Positions 35,736 through 44,531 of a DNA stretch of 64,000 nt are shown in pieces (the first letter of the stretch is position 1; every line of letters starts with the position of its first letter). Location: contig JAKVOO010000001.1 of the NCBI GenBank assembly GCA_022482735.1, forward strand, positions 367,699 to 431,698, written 5' to 3'. The notes under the pieces are model-generated. The model saw nothing but the letters and a program-made list of their open reading frames with translations, ran no database searches and was not told the origin of the DNA. Made by a program: the position numbers and the translations under genes. Source of the DNA: Bacilli bacterium. GTDB taxonomy: Bacteria; Bacillota_I; Bacilli_A; RFN20; CAG-826.

Positions 35736-36515
35736 ATGAAGAAAAGCAGTAACGGAAATATATTCGCCCGGATATGGAATTGGATTAAAAACACCGCCTG
35801 GATTCAACCACTATTAATCGTTGGTATCATTTTTGGCATCATCTTCTCAATTCCATCAATTACTTCGGCTATTAAAGATGCAAAAGAGAAAAATGACAGT
35901 GCGGAAACCTTCTATGCCCGCTACCAAGTAACGTTGGAGGGAAAAGAAAATTCTGCCGCCCAAAAACTCATCAATGACATCGCTGATGAACAACTTGATG
36001 GTCAAAAGTTCTTCTTGGTATTTGTTTCTTCCGATTGTTCAGCTTGCGAAGAAGCAAAAGATGGTTTTGCTGAATTAAAGAATTACACAACGAGTGAACT
36101 TGGCGGTAATAAATTTGCTCTTAAGACAATCTTCACTGATGAAGAAACCGATGATCAAGATGAATTGAGTACAACTCCATTCTTGAATTTCCTTACCAGT
36201 GATGACACTACCTCATTTATGAATACCACCGTTGATTGGGTTCAACAAAATTCAATCTACTATAGCAAGCATATGCTTGGAAAATCTTCTTTTGCCGATG
36301 CTGATTCAATCTTAGATTCGATTAGCAATGGTTACGAGGAAAGCAGTTCTTTCCAAACTCCAACCGTCTTCTTAGTTGATTTCTCGCAAGAAGCCATTGA
36401 TGCTGGTAACCAAGGAGTTAAAGAAGCTTTCGTTGGTGTCCCTGGATCTGACAAATATGAGAAAGCCGAATTCCTTGCCGAGTGCTGGAATACAACTGGT
36501 GATTTTGCTAAATAA
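35736..36515 (+). CDS. Membrane-anchored thioredoxin-like protein
   Basis: A 259-residue protein: one membrane helix (about residues 23-45), then an exterior domain with FFLVFVSSDCSACEEAKDG, where C101 and C104 form a CSAC redox pair at the usual place after a beta strand. A conserved cis-proline region may be TPTVFLVDF. It probably handles disulfides or reduction outside the membrane, but no partner such as CcdA is nearby. The ATG at 35736 follows GGAGG at seven bases; upstream in-frame starts are rejected. Confidence 0.75.
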   Translation: MKKSSNGNIFARIWNWIKNTAWIQPLLIVGIIFGIIFSIPSITSAIKDAKEKNDSAETFYARYQVTLEGKENSAAQKLINDIADEQLDGQKFFLVFVSSDCSACEEAKDGFAELKNYTTSELGGNKFALKTIFTDEETDDQDELSTTPFLNFLTSDDTTSFMNTTVDWVQQNSIYYSKHMLGKSSFADADSILDSISNGYEESSSFQTPTVFLVDFSQEAIDAGNQGVKEAFVGVPGSDKYEKAEFLAECWNTTGDFAK

Positions 36516-36535
36516 GTACTAATGTCTAATAATTA

Positions 36536-36589
36536 GGATCAAACTATAAACGAAGTGAAATTTACTTCAATTGTTCGATCCTTTTTTTT
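36536..36589 (+). terminator. Terminator after the thioredoxin-like gene
   Basis: Outer stem GGATC/GATCC enclosing GAAGT/ACTTC, then eight T. Confidence 0.75.
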
Positions 36590-36646
36590 ACAATCTTTTT
36601 TATCGAATGATTTAATTGTATACTAATAAACATAGAGGTACTAAAA

Positions 36647-37417
36647 ATGAAATATACTCCTTGGGCTCAATTTAGTTCACTCGTAGCGGGCACAACGCAA
36701 AGAGTTGAAGGATATTCGAAAGCCCCTTTTGATTCGTTTAATATGGCCCTCCAAGTTGGTGACGATGAAGCGGCAGTAAAAATGAATCGCGAAGATTTTA
36801 TTAAGAATTTAGACATTAAATCCAATCAAGTAATTTTTACCCATCAATCACATAGTACAGTGATAAGAAAGGTTAGTCGCGAAGATGGTGGTCGAGGATG
36901 GACAAGTTTTGAAAATGGAATTGAAGCCGACGCCTTATATACCTTTGATACCGATTTATATCTTGCCATCTATCATGCTGACTGTGTTCCCGTCTTCTTC
37001 TACGCCCCATCACGCGGTTTGATTGGCATTATTCATGCTGGTCGACAAGGCACCTTAAAGCAAGTTACGGCCTTGACCATCGCCAAATTGATGGACGATG
37101 AAGGACTTACTCCCGATGAATTATTCTTTCACTTGGGGCCATCAATTAGCTTCTCCCATGAAATTATTACAGAAGAAGAAGCCAAACGGATTGCCGCGAT
37201 GAGCAGCCAATTCCGTCAGGGAGTAAAAGCCACCGGCGGGGTTTACTTTTTGGATACAGCTCTCATTAACTTTCTTGAATTAAGAAAATTGAATGTGCCG
37301 GTGAATCACATATCTTCGTCCTTTGCTTGCACTTATGAAGACGGTGATTTGTATTTTTCCGCTAGGCGAGATCATCCGACCGGGCGAATGGTATCCTTCA
37401 TTGCTAGAAATAAATAA
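36647..37417 (+). CDS. pgeF: Laccase-domain protein (YfiH/PgeF family)
   Basis: A 256-residue protein with family metal-binding motifs: HQSHS (near residue 66), YHADCVP (C113) and IIHAGRQGT (H130; more usual is HAGWRGT), and the C-terminal FSARRDHPTGRM. Members act on purine nucleosides and have been called polyphenol oxidases; PgeF is also reported to remove faulty peptidoglycan precursors. Here it is a single gene. Its 3' end overlaps a transposase remnant by 14 bases on the opposite strand. Confidence 0.88.
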   Translation: MKYTPWAQFSSLVAGTTQRVEGYSKAPFDSFNMALQVGDDEAAVKMNREDFIKNLDIKSNQVIFTHQSHSTVIRKVSREDGGRGWTSFENGIEADALYTFDTDLYLAIYHADCVPVFFYAPSRGLIGIIHAGRQGTLKQVTALTIAKLMDDEGLTPDELFFHLGPSISFSHEIITEEEAKRIAAMSSQFRQGVKATGGVYFLDTALINFLELRKLNVPVNHISSSFACTYEDGDLYFSARRDHPTGRMVSFIARNK

Positions 37418-37664
37418 AGCGATCATCTTTTGTCCAATCTTTATTGAACTGCCTTCTTTTCAGACCTTCTATTCCAAATCTATCGTACAATGCAACCCAA
37501 TTCCTCACTTTATGGATAAAAGTATCGCGTGAAGATCTGCAAATGCCTGGTCTTTTAATATAGACGCCATTTTTATACTTGTTGACGCACTCAAGTTTAA
37601 ATTTAAATGTGTATTTCATGAAAAATACCCCTCCTCCTATGTCCAGGATTTGGGGTACAGTTCA
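37404..37664 (-). mobile_element. Remnant of an IS3-family (IS150-like) insertion sequence
   Basis: The frame 37404-37619 (71 residues) begins MKYTFKFKLECVNKYKNG and continues as the HTH start of an IS3-type OrfA, ending with unrelated residues. The adjacent sequence ending at 37664 reads TGAACTGTACCCC on the minus strand, with GGACA nearby, resembling terminal repeats of this family. Only one end and part of OrfA remain; the other end was lost at the pgeF 3' end. Confidence 0.7.
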
Positions 37665-37672
37665 TAATCACT

Positions 37673-38164
37673 TTATTTTTTTATTTCATTTAATTTCTTT
37701 TTTAAGGCTTCCGCGACCGCCAAAGGTACTAACGGCGAAATGTCTGTACCATGCATGAACAGTTCTTTAATCGTTGATGAAGAAAGAAAGGTAAAGGCCG
37801 GAGCCGACATAAAGAAAACCATGTCAATTTTTGGATCAACAAAGCGATTGCCTGCCGCCATTTTAAATTCATATTCAAAGTCGGTTGCCGCTCGAAGTCC
37901 CCGCACCAAAGCAATTGCTCCATGTTCGCGCGCGTAGTTAATTGATAGTCCTTCGGTCATGTCAACGCTTACTCCAGGTAGCTCTTTTGTTGCTTCCTTA
38001 ATCATCGCAAACCGTTCGCCAAGAGAAAAAAGACTTTTTTTCGTCGGTGAAACCGCCACTAGAATAATAACTTCATCAAAAACGCTGAGCGCACGCCGAA
38101 GAATTTCCATATGGCCATTCGTCATTGGATCAAATGAACCGGGATAAACCGCTACTCGTTTCAT
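37673..38164 (-). CDS. coaD: Phosphopantetheine adenylyltransferase
   Basis: A 163-residue protein of family length with the nucleotidyltransferase motifs GSFDPMTNGH (residues 9-18) and SSSTIKEL, plus LVRGLRAATDFEYEFKMA. It performs the fourth step of coenzyme A synthesis. Its start overlaps the rsmD stop (ATGA), so the two are translated together. Confidence 0.97.
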   Translation of the reverse strand: MKRVAVYPGSFDPMTNGHMEILRRALSVFDEVIILVAVSPTKKSLFSLGERFAMIKEATKELPGVSVDMTEGLSINYAREHGAIALVRGLRAATDFEYEFKMAAGNRFVDPKIDMVFFMSAPAFTFLSSSTIKELFMHGTDISPLVPLAVAEALKKKLNEIKK

Positions 38165-38694
38165 ACTTTTCTCCTCAAAACATGAACCAAAGTTTCTCCG
38201 TACTTATATTGCCGAGTAATAATGAACTCCTCTGGTACGAAGAAATTGGAACTTTGATTTTCGATTACTATTATAGCATCTTGACTAAGTAATGTGGGTT
38301 TTAACAAATTGGTAAAAAGATCTTCGTAATCATCAAAGGCATATGGTGGATCAATAAAGACCAAATCAAATGTATCGCCACTCATTTGCAAAAAATGATC
38401 ATATGAATCAAAAAACGCCTGACCATTGGCCTCTAAATCACTTATGTTTTGTCGAATAATTGCAATGGCTTCTTGCCGAGTGTCGACAAAGGAAGCTTCT
38501 TTTGCCCCTCGCGAGAGTGCTTCAAGACCCATGGAACCCGAACCAGCAAATAAATCTAAAACGCGCCGATTAAGACAATTGTGTCCCAAAGCGGAAAAAA
38601 CAGCTTCACGGATACGATCTTTAGTCGGACGCGTTTGCGTATCAGAAATAAATTTTAATTGTCGATGGCGATAGATGCCCCCGATAATGCGCAC
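38161..38694 (-). CDS. rsmD: 16S rRNA (guanine(966)-N2)-methyltransferase
   Basis: About 177 residues with the SAM-binding LDLFAGSGSMGLEALSRGA, the catalytic VFIDPPYAF and the N-terminal RIIGGIYRHRQL, TRPTKDRIREAVF. A GTG at 38694 preceded by GGAGG at eight bases starts exactly at RIIGG; an upstream GTG at 38727 lies inside ylbF and is rejected. Gene order ylbF-rsmD-coaD matches Bacillus. It ends with TGA, evidence that UGA is a stop here. Confidence 0.95.
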   Translation of the reverse strand: MRIIGGIYRHRQLKFISDTQTRPTKDRIREAVFSALGHNCLNRRVLDLFAGSGSMGLEALSRGAKEASFVDTRQEAIAIIRQNISDLEANGQAFFDSYDHFLQMSGDTFDLVFIDPPYAFDDYEDLFTNLLKPTLLSQDAIIVIENQSSNFFVPEEFIITRQYKYGETLVHVLRRKV

Positions 38695-38695
38695 T

Positions 38696-39058
38696 CTAAT
38701 AGCCTCCGCAGCTCTTACTTCCACCAAAGGGGCTAAATATTTTCTTTTGTATCTCGTCGTAAAGGTCGTTTACTGGACGAAAAGCAGCATAGTACTCACG
38801 CACCAACGGATGCTCATCAAGTTGCTTCTTGGCCTCATATAATGCCTTTTGCGCGGTAACCACTTCTGAAGATTGCGTCGCATATAACTTTAAAAAATCA
38901 TTAAAACGATCCTGCGCTACTTGATAGACAAAACTCAAATGTTGAACCTCAACATCGTTTTCCATTTTATCTTCGATTTCATCAAGTTTTTTCACTAAAG
39001 GATGGTCCTTTAATGCTTGCTTTACACTGTAAGTTAATTCAATTAATTCATCTGTCAT
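38696..39058 (-). CDS. ylbF: YlbF/YmcA family protein
   Basis: About 120 helical residues with DELIELTYSVKQALKDHPLVKK and the repeated HPLVREYYAAFRPVNDLYDEIQKKIF. YlbF is part of the Y-complex that works with RNase Y in Bacillus subtilis. Starts at 39067, 39064 and 39058 are all possible; the last has the best spacing from GGGTGAT. It lies one base upstream of rsmD. The C-terminal tail has no clear homology. Confidence 0.85.
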   Translation of the reverse strand: MTDELIELTYSVKQALKDHPLVKKLDEIEDKMENDVEVQHLSFVYQVAQDRFNDFLKLYATQSSEVVTAQKALYEAKKQLDEHPLVREYYAAFRPVNDLYDEIQKKIFSPFGGSKSCGGY

Positions 39059-39169
39059 ATTCATCACCCATGGTATTTTATCACTACACTACAAATTATA
39101 CATCAATTTGTAAGCGGTTTATTAACACAAACAAAACTTTTATGCTATTATAACTACCGGAGTACAAGT

Positions 39170-39718
39170 ATGTTAAAAATTATTGACGACACCCATCCGA
39201 GTTTACGGGAAAAATCGGTTGCTGTTTCTTTGCCCATCAATGAAGAAAATCGAGCTCTTCTTTTAGAAATGCTTGAGCATTTAGCGATGTCCCAAGATGA
39301 GGTGTTGAGTGAAAAATATCATCTTCGTTCTGGAGTCGGTTTAGCCGCTCCTCAAGTTGGGGTTAATAAACGTTTAATTGCCATTTATTACCCGAAGGAT
39401 GAGGAAAAGAAGCAATATGTCAAATATGGGCTTGTTAATCCGCGCATTGTGGCCAATAGCGTTCGTGAATGCTATCTATCTAATGGCGAAGGATGCCTCT
39501 CGGTTCCCCTTGATCATCCGGGCCACGTATATCGCTCATTCAAGATTACGGTTGAGGCCTTTGACATCGTGACCAACAAAGACATTGTAATTGTTGCCCG
39601 CGGATATGATGCTGTTGTCTTGCAGCATGAAATTGATCATCTTGACGGCATTCTTTATTACGATCGAATTGATGCCCGTAAGGGACAACTTGATGATCCC
39701 AAAGCGCTTGCAATTTAA
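39170..39718 (+). CDS. def: Peptide deformylase
   Basis: A 182-residue protein with all three metal/active-site motifs: GVGLAAPQVG, EGCLSVP and QHEIDHLDG. It removes the formyl group from nascent proteins using an iron or zinc ion. The length and the insert between motifs 1 and 2 fit the Gram-positive type 2 enzymes. Confidence 0.97.
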   Translation: MLKIIDDTHPSLREKSVAVSLPINEENRALLLEMLEHLAMSQDEVLSEKYHLRSGVGLAAPQVGVNKRLIAIYYPKDEEKKQYVKYGLVNPRIVANSVRECYLSNGEGCLSVPLDHPGHVYRSFKITVEAFDIVTNKDIVIVARGYDAVVLQHEIDHLDGILYYDRIDARKGQLDDPKALAI

Positions 39719-39728
39719 AGCGAATGGC

Positions 39729-39756
39729 TTGAAAATTTGAATAATTCATTTATAAT
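39729..39756 (+). promoter_or_regulatory. Promoter of the RNase J gene
   Basis: TTGAAA (39729-39734) and a perfect TATAAT (39751-39756) with a 16-base spacer, about 50 bases before the rnjA start. Confidence 0.65.
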
Positions 39757-39809
39757 TTAGATAAATTAGATGTTAAAACGATAACAATCATTTTGGAGGA
39801 ATATATTTT

Positions 39810-41492
39810 ATGGCGGCTTTAATGCCTTCGCCGGTTTCGGTCTATGCCCTTGGTGGTTTAGGCGAGGTTGGCAAAAACACCTATGTCATTGAAAATGACA
39901 AGTCTTTAATTTTAATCGATGCTGGAGTGCGCTTCCCTGAGGAAGATTTGCCGGGAGTTGACTATGTTATCCCGGATTATTCTTACCTAAGGAATAATCG
40001 TGGGAAGATTAAGGCGCTCTTCATTACCCATGGCCACGAGGACCATATCGGTGGCATTCCATTTTTAATTCAAAACGTCTTTATTCCGGTTATTTACGCC
40101 CCCAAATTGGCAGCGGCTTTAATTCGCCATAAACTGAAAGATATGCGAATAAAGGAACCGGTTAAAATCGTCGAATACGAAGAAAACGATGAGTATTACG
40201 TCGATGATTTTCATGTTTCCTTCTTTCATGTAACCCATTCAATTCCTGACTCATTTGGAATTTGTATTGACACCCCCCACGGTCGAATTATGACTACGGG
40301 TGATTTTAAAATTGATTTAACTCCTATCGGGCCTGACATCAATCTTGGACGAATTGCTCGGCTTGGAAATGAAGGAGTCGATTTGTTTTTAAGTGACTCC
40401 ACCAATGCGGAAGTTCCTGGCTATACTCCCAGTGAGCGCGCCGTTATTAGCGCAATTAATGATATTTTTGCCAATGCTCCCGCGCGACTTATTGTTTCAA
40501 CTTTCTCGAGTAATATTTCACGGATTCAACAAATTGTTGAGGCGAGTGTTCGCTATAACAAGAAAGTCGTTATTGTTGGAAGATCAATGAACAATGTCGT
40601 CAATACTTCGCGTGAACTTGGCTATATCAAAATACCGGATGCTAATTTAGTTGATGTCGATGATATTAAGAAATTAAAGCCCGAAGAAACTGTCATTTTA
40701 TGTACTGGATCGCAGGGCGAACCAATGGCCGCTCTTTCGCGAATTGCCAATGGAGATCACAAAACGATTAAAATTATTCCTGGCGATACTGTTGTTTTCT
40801 CTTCTTCACCAATTCCTGGAAATGGTCAATCTATCGACAAGGTGGTTAATCAGTTAACCCGTGAAGGCGCAACCGTACTCACAAAGTCGATTCTTTATAA
40901 CATTCATAGTTCCGGACATCCTTCGCAACAAGAATTGAAGATTATGCTGAAATTAGTGCGTCCTCGTTTCTTTATGCCTATCCATGGCGAATATCGGATG
41001 CTAAAAATTCATGCGGAAATCGCCCAAGAATTAGGAATGGCGGAAGATCATACCTTCGTCTGTGGAAATGGGGATAGTCTTGTACTAGATAATCATGCGG
41101 TCAAACGGGGGATTACCCTACCTGCGGATGATATTTACATCGATGGAAATGATATAAATGGCTTAAGTAATGCCGTCATTCATGACCGGAAAATTCTTAG
41201 TGAAGATGGAATGGTGTCCGTTTTGCTTGTTTTAGATTCTAAAAACAATAAACTATTAGCACCGGCTAAAATATACACACGGGGCTTTATTAAATGGGGA
41301 TTCTCCCATATTATTCCGCATGCGGAAAAAAGAACCAATGAAGCTCTTGAAACGTTATTTGCCTCGGGGCATGTAACTTTTGGGGAGATTAAAAATGTGG
41401 TTCGTTCAACCGTTAAACGCTATTTGTTTACCAAAACCGGACGGTCACCGATGATTATTCCCGTGATTATGAATAAGGTGGAAGGCAAATGA
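39810..41492 (+). CDS. rnjA: Ribonuclease J (J1 type)
   Basis: An intact 560-residue enzyme with the complete metal motif HGHEDH (residues 74-79), TTGDFKID, LSDSTNAEVPGYTPSE, the beta-CASP region TGSQGEPMAALSRIA and the C-terminal SSGHPSQQELK...FMPIHGEYRML. It acts as endonuclease and 5'-3' exonuclease in mRNA turnover and rRNA maturation. Ribosome site GGAGGA. Unlike the copy at 782-2464 all catalytic residues are present, so this is the working enzyme. It ends in TGA overlapping the maf start. Confidence 0.97.
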   Translation: MAALMPSPVSVYALGGLGEVGKNTYVIENDKSLILIDAGVRFPEEDLPGVDYVIPDYSYLRNNRGKIKALFITHGHEDHIGGIPFLIQNVFIPVIYAPKLAAALIRHKLKDMRIKEPVKIVEYEENDEYYVDDFHVSFFHVTHSIPDSFGICIDTPHGRIMTTGDFKIDLTPIGPDINLGRIARLGNEGVDLFLSDSTNAEVPGYTPSERAVISAINDIFANAPARLIVSTFSSNISRIQQIVEASVRYNKKVVIVGRSMNNVVNTSRELGYIKIPDANLVDVDDIKKLKPEETVILCTGSQGEPMAALSRIANGDHKTIKIIPGDTVVFSSSPIPGNGQSIDKVVNQLTREGATVLTKSILYNIHSSGHPSQQELKIMLKLVRPRFFMPIHGEYRMLKIHAEIAQELGMAEDHTFVCGNGDSLVLDNHAVKRGITLPADDIYIDGNDINGLSNAVIHDRKILSEDGMVSVLLVLDSKNNKLLAPAKIYTRGFIKWGFSHIIPHAEKRTNEALETLFASGHVTFGEIKNVVRSTVKRYLFTKTGRSPMIIPVIMNKVEGK

Positions 41493-42037
41493 TCATTCTC
41501 GCTTCTCAATCTCCTCGGCGCAAAGAGTTGCTTCGACAGGTTATTCCTACCTTTGAAGTTATTCCCGCCGACATCGACGAGGATAGCGTTCAAGTCGATA
41601 ATCCAGAATTACTTCCTGAAAAGTTGAGTGTTCTAAAAGCAGAAAAGGTATTTTCATCGCATATTGATGATACCGTTATTGCCTGTGACACCATCGTTTT
41701 GATTGATGGGCGCATTATGGGTAAGCCGCATGATGGAAAACAAGCCTATGAAATGCTTCGCTGTCTAAGTGGGCGCACGCACAAAGTAATATCGGGTTAT
41801 ACTATTTTAAAAGCTAATAAGCGAATATCCAAAAGCGTCACGACATTGGTGACATTTAATAAGCTTGATGACGAGTTAATCCATCGCTATGTGGCTACTG
41901 GCTCACCGATGGATAAGGCGGGGGCATATGGCATTCAAGATAAGGAATTTCCTCTTGTTGAACAAATTGAAGGAAGTTTCTATAACGTAATGGGATTGCC
42001 AGTTGAGAGTTTAAAAAAAGAGTGGCGCAATATATAA
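41489..42037 (+). CDS. maf: Maf-family nucleoside triphosphate pyrophosphatase
   Basis: A 182-residue protein with the Maf signature SQSPRRKELL (residues 6-15), the catalytic CDTIV, and KPHDGKQAYEMLRCLSGRTHKV, and the late DKAGAYGIQD. The family hydrolyses dTTP, UTP or modified nucleotides. Four-base overlap (ATGA) with rnjA. Confidence 0.95.
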   Translation: MIILASQSPRRKELLRQVIPTFEVIPADIDEDSVQVDNPELLPEKLSVLKAEKVFSSHIDDTVIACDTIVLIDGRIMGKPHDGKQAYEMLRCLSGRTHKVISGYTILKANKRISKSVTTLVTFNKLDDELIHRYVATGSPMDKAGAYGIQDKEFPLVEQIEGSFYNVMGLPVESLKKEWRNI

Positions 42038-42066
42038 AAAATTTCCTCAACGCGAGGAAATTTTTA
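42037..42066. terminator. Bidirectional terminator between maf and the EIIB-like gene
   Basis: AAAATTTCCTC/GAGGAAATTTT with a five-base loop between two convergent genes. Confidence 0.85.
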
Positions 42067-42427
42067 TTTTGTACTGTTCTAAAGTTTTAATAATCGTTTT
42101 TTTAGTCGCCTCATTGGTAAGTAGGGTTAGTCGGTCACTCATTTGAACAAAGGGTCCAAAGCCTAATTGATCGAGAGCGGAACGATTTAATTTTGTTTGC
42201 TCATACAAGTAGATACTCATCCGGGAGCGCACAAAGCTTATCTCTTTAATATTATCCGCCCCACCAAGCGCCTCAATTAATTGGCTGCTGGAAACAAGCG
42301 AAGCAGCCGGTTTAATTGAACGATGTGAAAAAAAATAAATTAAAAGAATTATAGCCAGTAAGGCCGCGATACCTAAAGCGATATATAGTCCATATTGATA
42401 AAGGAAGTCGTTTATTTCATTTGCCAT
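42047..42427 (-). CDS. Membrane-anchored PTS EIIB-like protein without the phosphorylated cysteine
   Basis: A 126-residue protein: one membrane helix (about residues 10-33), a short linker, and an EIIB-glucose-like domain (LIEALGGADNIKEISFVRSRM, about 49-70, then LDQLGF and a final TIIKTLEQYKIK helix). In transport EIIBs the site between the first strands reads CxTRLR; here it is FVRSRM, with no cysteine. It therefore cannot accept phosphate and may have a regulatory or sensory role. It follows nadK by 12 bases on the same strand. Confidence 0.75.
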   Translation of the reverse strand: MANEINDFLYQYGLYIALGIAALLAIILLIYFFSHRSIKPAASLVSSSQLIEALGGADNIKEISFVRSRMSIYLYEQTKLNRSALDQLGFGPFVQMSDRLTLLTNEATKKTIIKTLEQYKIKISSR

Positions 42428-42439
42428 TATGTATTCCTC

Positions 42440-43228
42440 TTAATCCTTAATAAATGTCTTGCGGAGAACTTCAAAATAGGAGTGGTTATTTTGGTGATAA
42501 ATGTTGACCTTTTTGGAGGATAATTTAACAATTAATTTTTCAACTGGGCTCATAAGTGTTGCACTCATATGATCGATGCCGACAATCGCATCCGGGAAAT
42601 TGCCACTGAACGAAATTTCCGTATTCTTAGGTAAAATCAAAGAAGAGCCCAAGGAACGAAAGGCATTATTTTGAATGGTGGCAATCTCCGTCAATTGCAC
42701 CATCTCCATTTCGGTACTGACTAGTGCGCCCCCAAGTGAACGATTGTAGCCCGATGAGCCAAGCGAACTAGTTACTATAAGTCCATTCCCACGAAAGCGC
42801 TCCAATAATTTACCATCGATATGTACATCGGCAATAAGCGTATGGAAGGGGTCTTCAAGTCGAATTTCATTGACGCCATAAAACGACTTTACCTCCTTCC
42901 CATAGTTTACCTGTGCTTCCAAAAGGTGATAGGCGTGGGCTATGATATTTTTATCCTCGATGTTTTTAATTAAAAGATCAATATCCTCTTCTTCATAATC
43001 GCAAAAGAAACCCAATGTCCCAGCGTGGATGCCCACGAATGAGATATGATCAATCTGATTGATATAATGATTTACCGCGCGCAGAAAAGTTCCGTCTCCG
43101 CCGACAAAAACAACAATATCTGGGTGCTTTTCATTAAGTGAATGATTCCGTGCCAAAAGTGCATTTTCTAGTTTAGTAGCTATTCGACAACTATTATCAT
43201 CATCGCGACAAAAGATTTGAAATTGCAT
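42440..43228 (-). CDS. nadK: NAD kinase
   Basis: About 262 residues with GGDGTFLRAV (about 43-52), GIHAGTLGFFCDY, RGNGLIVTSSLGSSGYNRSLGG and the C-terminal GIDH region. It makes NADP from NAD. The ATG at 43228 follows AGAGGTGGG. Divergent from the CYTH gene; yjbK (CYTH) and the NAD kinase gene are also neighbours in Bacillus. Confidence 0.95.
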   Translation of the reverse strand: MQFQIFCRDDDNSCRIATKLENALLARNHSLNEKHPDIVVFVGGDGTFLRAVNHYINQIDHISFVGIHAGTLGFFCDYEEEDIDLLIKNIEDKNIIAHAYHLLEAQVNYGKEVKSFYGVNEIRLEDPFHTLIADVHIDGKLLERFRGNGLIVTSSLGSSGYNRSLGGALVSTEMEMVQLTEIATIQNNAFRSLGSSLILPKNTEISFSGNFPDAIVGIDHMSATLMSPVEKLIVKLSSKKVNIYHQNNHSYFEVLRKTFIKD

Positions 43229-43307
43229 AGGCCCACCTCTTACCAAAATGGTAATTTTATTGTATCATTATTTTGTTACATTAAAAACTATTAAGGAGCG
43301 CGAAATC

Positions 43308-43895
43308 ATGTCCACAAATATTGAAATTGAAGTGAAGGTATTACTCAATAAAGATCAATTTGATCAAGTAAAGAGAATAATGAAAGCCGATAAGCATCCA
43401 GTTAAGGTTCAAACCAATCATTATGTTGACACTTCGACCTACCAATTGAAGAAGTACGGCATGGCCTTGAGAGTCCGGGAAACCAGTGAGTATGTATTAA
43501 CTTTAAAAACTCCATTAGCCGAGGGCTTACTCGAAAAGAATCAGTCGATAACTAAAACCGAATTTACTTCGCTTGCTAATAAGAAAGTTTTTCCAGAAGG
43601 GTCAATTAAGGACTTTCTTATCAGTTTGGGAGTAAGTGTTGATAACCTTTCAATTATCACTTCCTTAACTACTGAACGGGTTTCGCTTGATTACCAGGAT
43701 TGTCTTTTTTCAATGGATGCTAACTCCTATTGTGGCACGACCGATTATGAATTAGAAATGGAAGGATCATCTATTAGCAATGCTGAAGACCAATTGCGTG
43801 ATATCTGCGAAAAATGTGAAGTTCCATTTATTCTCAACACTCGTTCTAAGCAAGCGCGAGCAATGGCGGCTGCCAAAAGTTTAAATGAAAAATAA
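43308..43895 (+). CDS. CYTH-domain protein (YjbK-like, triphosphate-binding)
   Basis: About 195 residues starting with the CYTH signature EIEVK (ExExK, residues 5-9), followed by HYVDTSTYQLKKYGMALRVRE and alternating charged strands. CYTH proteins form a tunnel that binds triphosphorylated substrates; bacterial ones are triphosphatases or of unknown role. The ATG at 43308 follows AAGGAG; an upstream in-frame ATG lies in the nadK promoter region and is rejected. Confidence 0.9.
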   Translation: MSTNIEIEVKVLLNKDQFDQVKRIMKADKHPVKVQTNHYVDTSTYQLKKYGMALRVRETSEYVLTLKTPLAEGLLEKNQSITKTEFTSLANKKVFPEGSIKDFLISLGVSVDNLSIITSLTTERVSLDYQDCLFSMDANSYCGTTDYELEMEGSSISNAEDQLRDICEKCEVPFILNTRSKQARAMAAAKSLNEK

Positions 43896-43903
43896 GTAAA
43901 ATA

Positions 43904-43940
43904 AAAAGGCACTGATTTTAAATACAGGTGCCTTTTTTTT
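43904..43940 (+). terminator. Terminator after the CYTH gene
   Basis: AAAGGCAC/GTGCCTTT stem and eight T; the A-run on the left may serve spx on the other strand. Confidence 0.85.
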
Positions 43941-43945
43941 GTTGC

Positions 43946-44377
43946 TTAGTTACAGTTTTGAGCGTGTTCGCAATCGCCGAATTTTTCGCACTCTTCCGCC
44001 GAGCAATATCTTTCAGCTAACCGTCTTGCCCGAGGAATAAAAATGCGAATTTCCTCGTCATTATAGCCAACTTGAATCCGTCGATCATCCACCATAATTG
44101 GTCGTTTTAATATCGATGGGTTCTTTTGAATAAAGTCGATAAGTTCACTAACGGTCATCGCCTCAAGATCGATATTATTTTCTTTAATAATTTTCGATCG
44201 CGTAGAAATAATGTCATCAAACCCATTTTCCGACTTAAATAAGATATCTTTCAATTCTTTTTCATCGAGAATTGTTGCGAATATATTGTGTTCCTCATAG
44301 GGAATCTTCTGTTCGTCAAACCACTTCTTAACCTTGCGGCAAGAGGAGCAACTTGGCGATGTATAAATTTTAATCAT
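43946..44377 (-). CDS. spx: Spx/ArsC-family regulator
   Basis: A 143-residue protein with the redox pair CSSC (C10, C13), the thioredoxin-like ArsC fold and the Spx region RPIMVDDRRIQVGYNDEEIRIFIPR. Spx binds the RNA polymerase alpha subunit and switches on thiol-stress genes. The C-terminus ends in an unusual group of four more cysteines (CSAEECEKFGDCEHAQNC, about residues 125-142), absent from standard Spx, which might bind a metal. Confidence 0.88.
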   Translation of the reverse strand: MIKIYTSPSCSSCRKVKKWFDEQKIPYEEHNIFATILDEKELKDILFKSENGFDDIISTRSKIIKENNIDLEAMTVSELIDFIQKNPSILKRPIMVDDRRIQVGYNDEEIRIFIPRARRLAERYCSAEECEKFGDCEHAQNCN

Positions 44378-44509
44378 TTAGCATCATCCTCTCTGCGTCT
44401 ATTTTATCTTATTTAGTTGTTTGACACAATAAACAATCACGGAATATTTACTCGCAAACGCTTTCTTTTTTTTCATTGGTTTTTTCTATCCATAGAAATA
44501 TATAATTTT

Positions 44510-44531
44510 TCGATTTATATTTATAAATCGA
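44510..44531. promoter_or_regulatory. Perfect 22-bp palindrome between spx and trpS
   Basis: TCGATTTATA-TT-TATAAATCGA (10+2+10) in the 259-base gap between these divergent genes. The gap also has TTGACA at 44421-44426 and, at 44452-44465, a one-mismatch cre-like sequence (CGCAAACGCTTTCT). No T-box motif is present. Confidence 0.6.
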
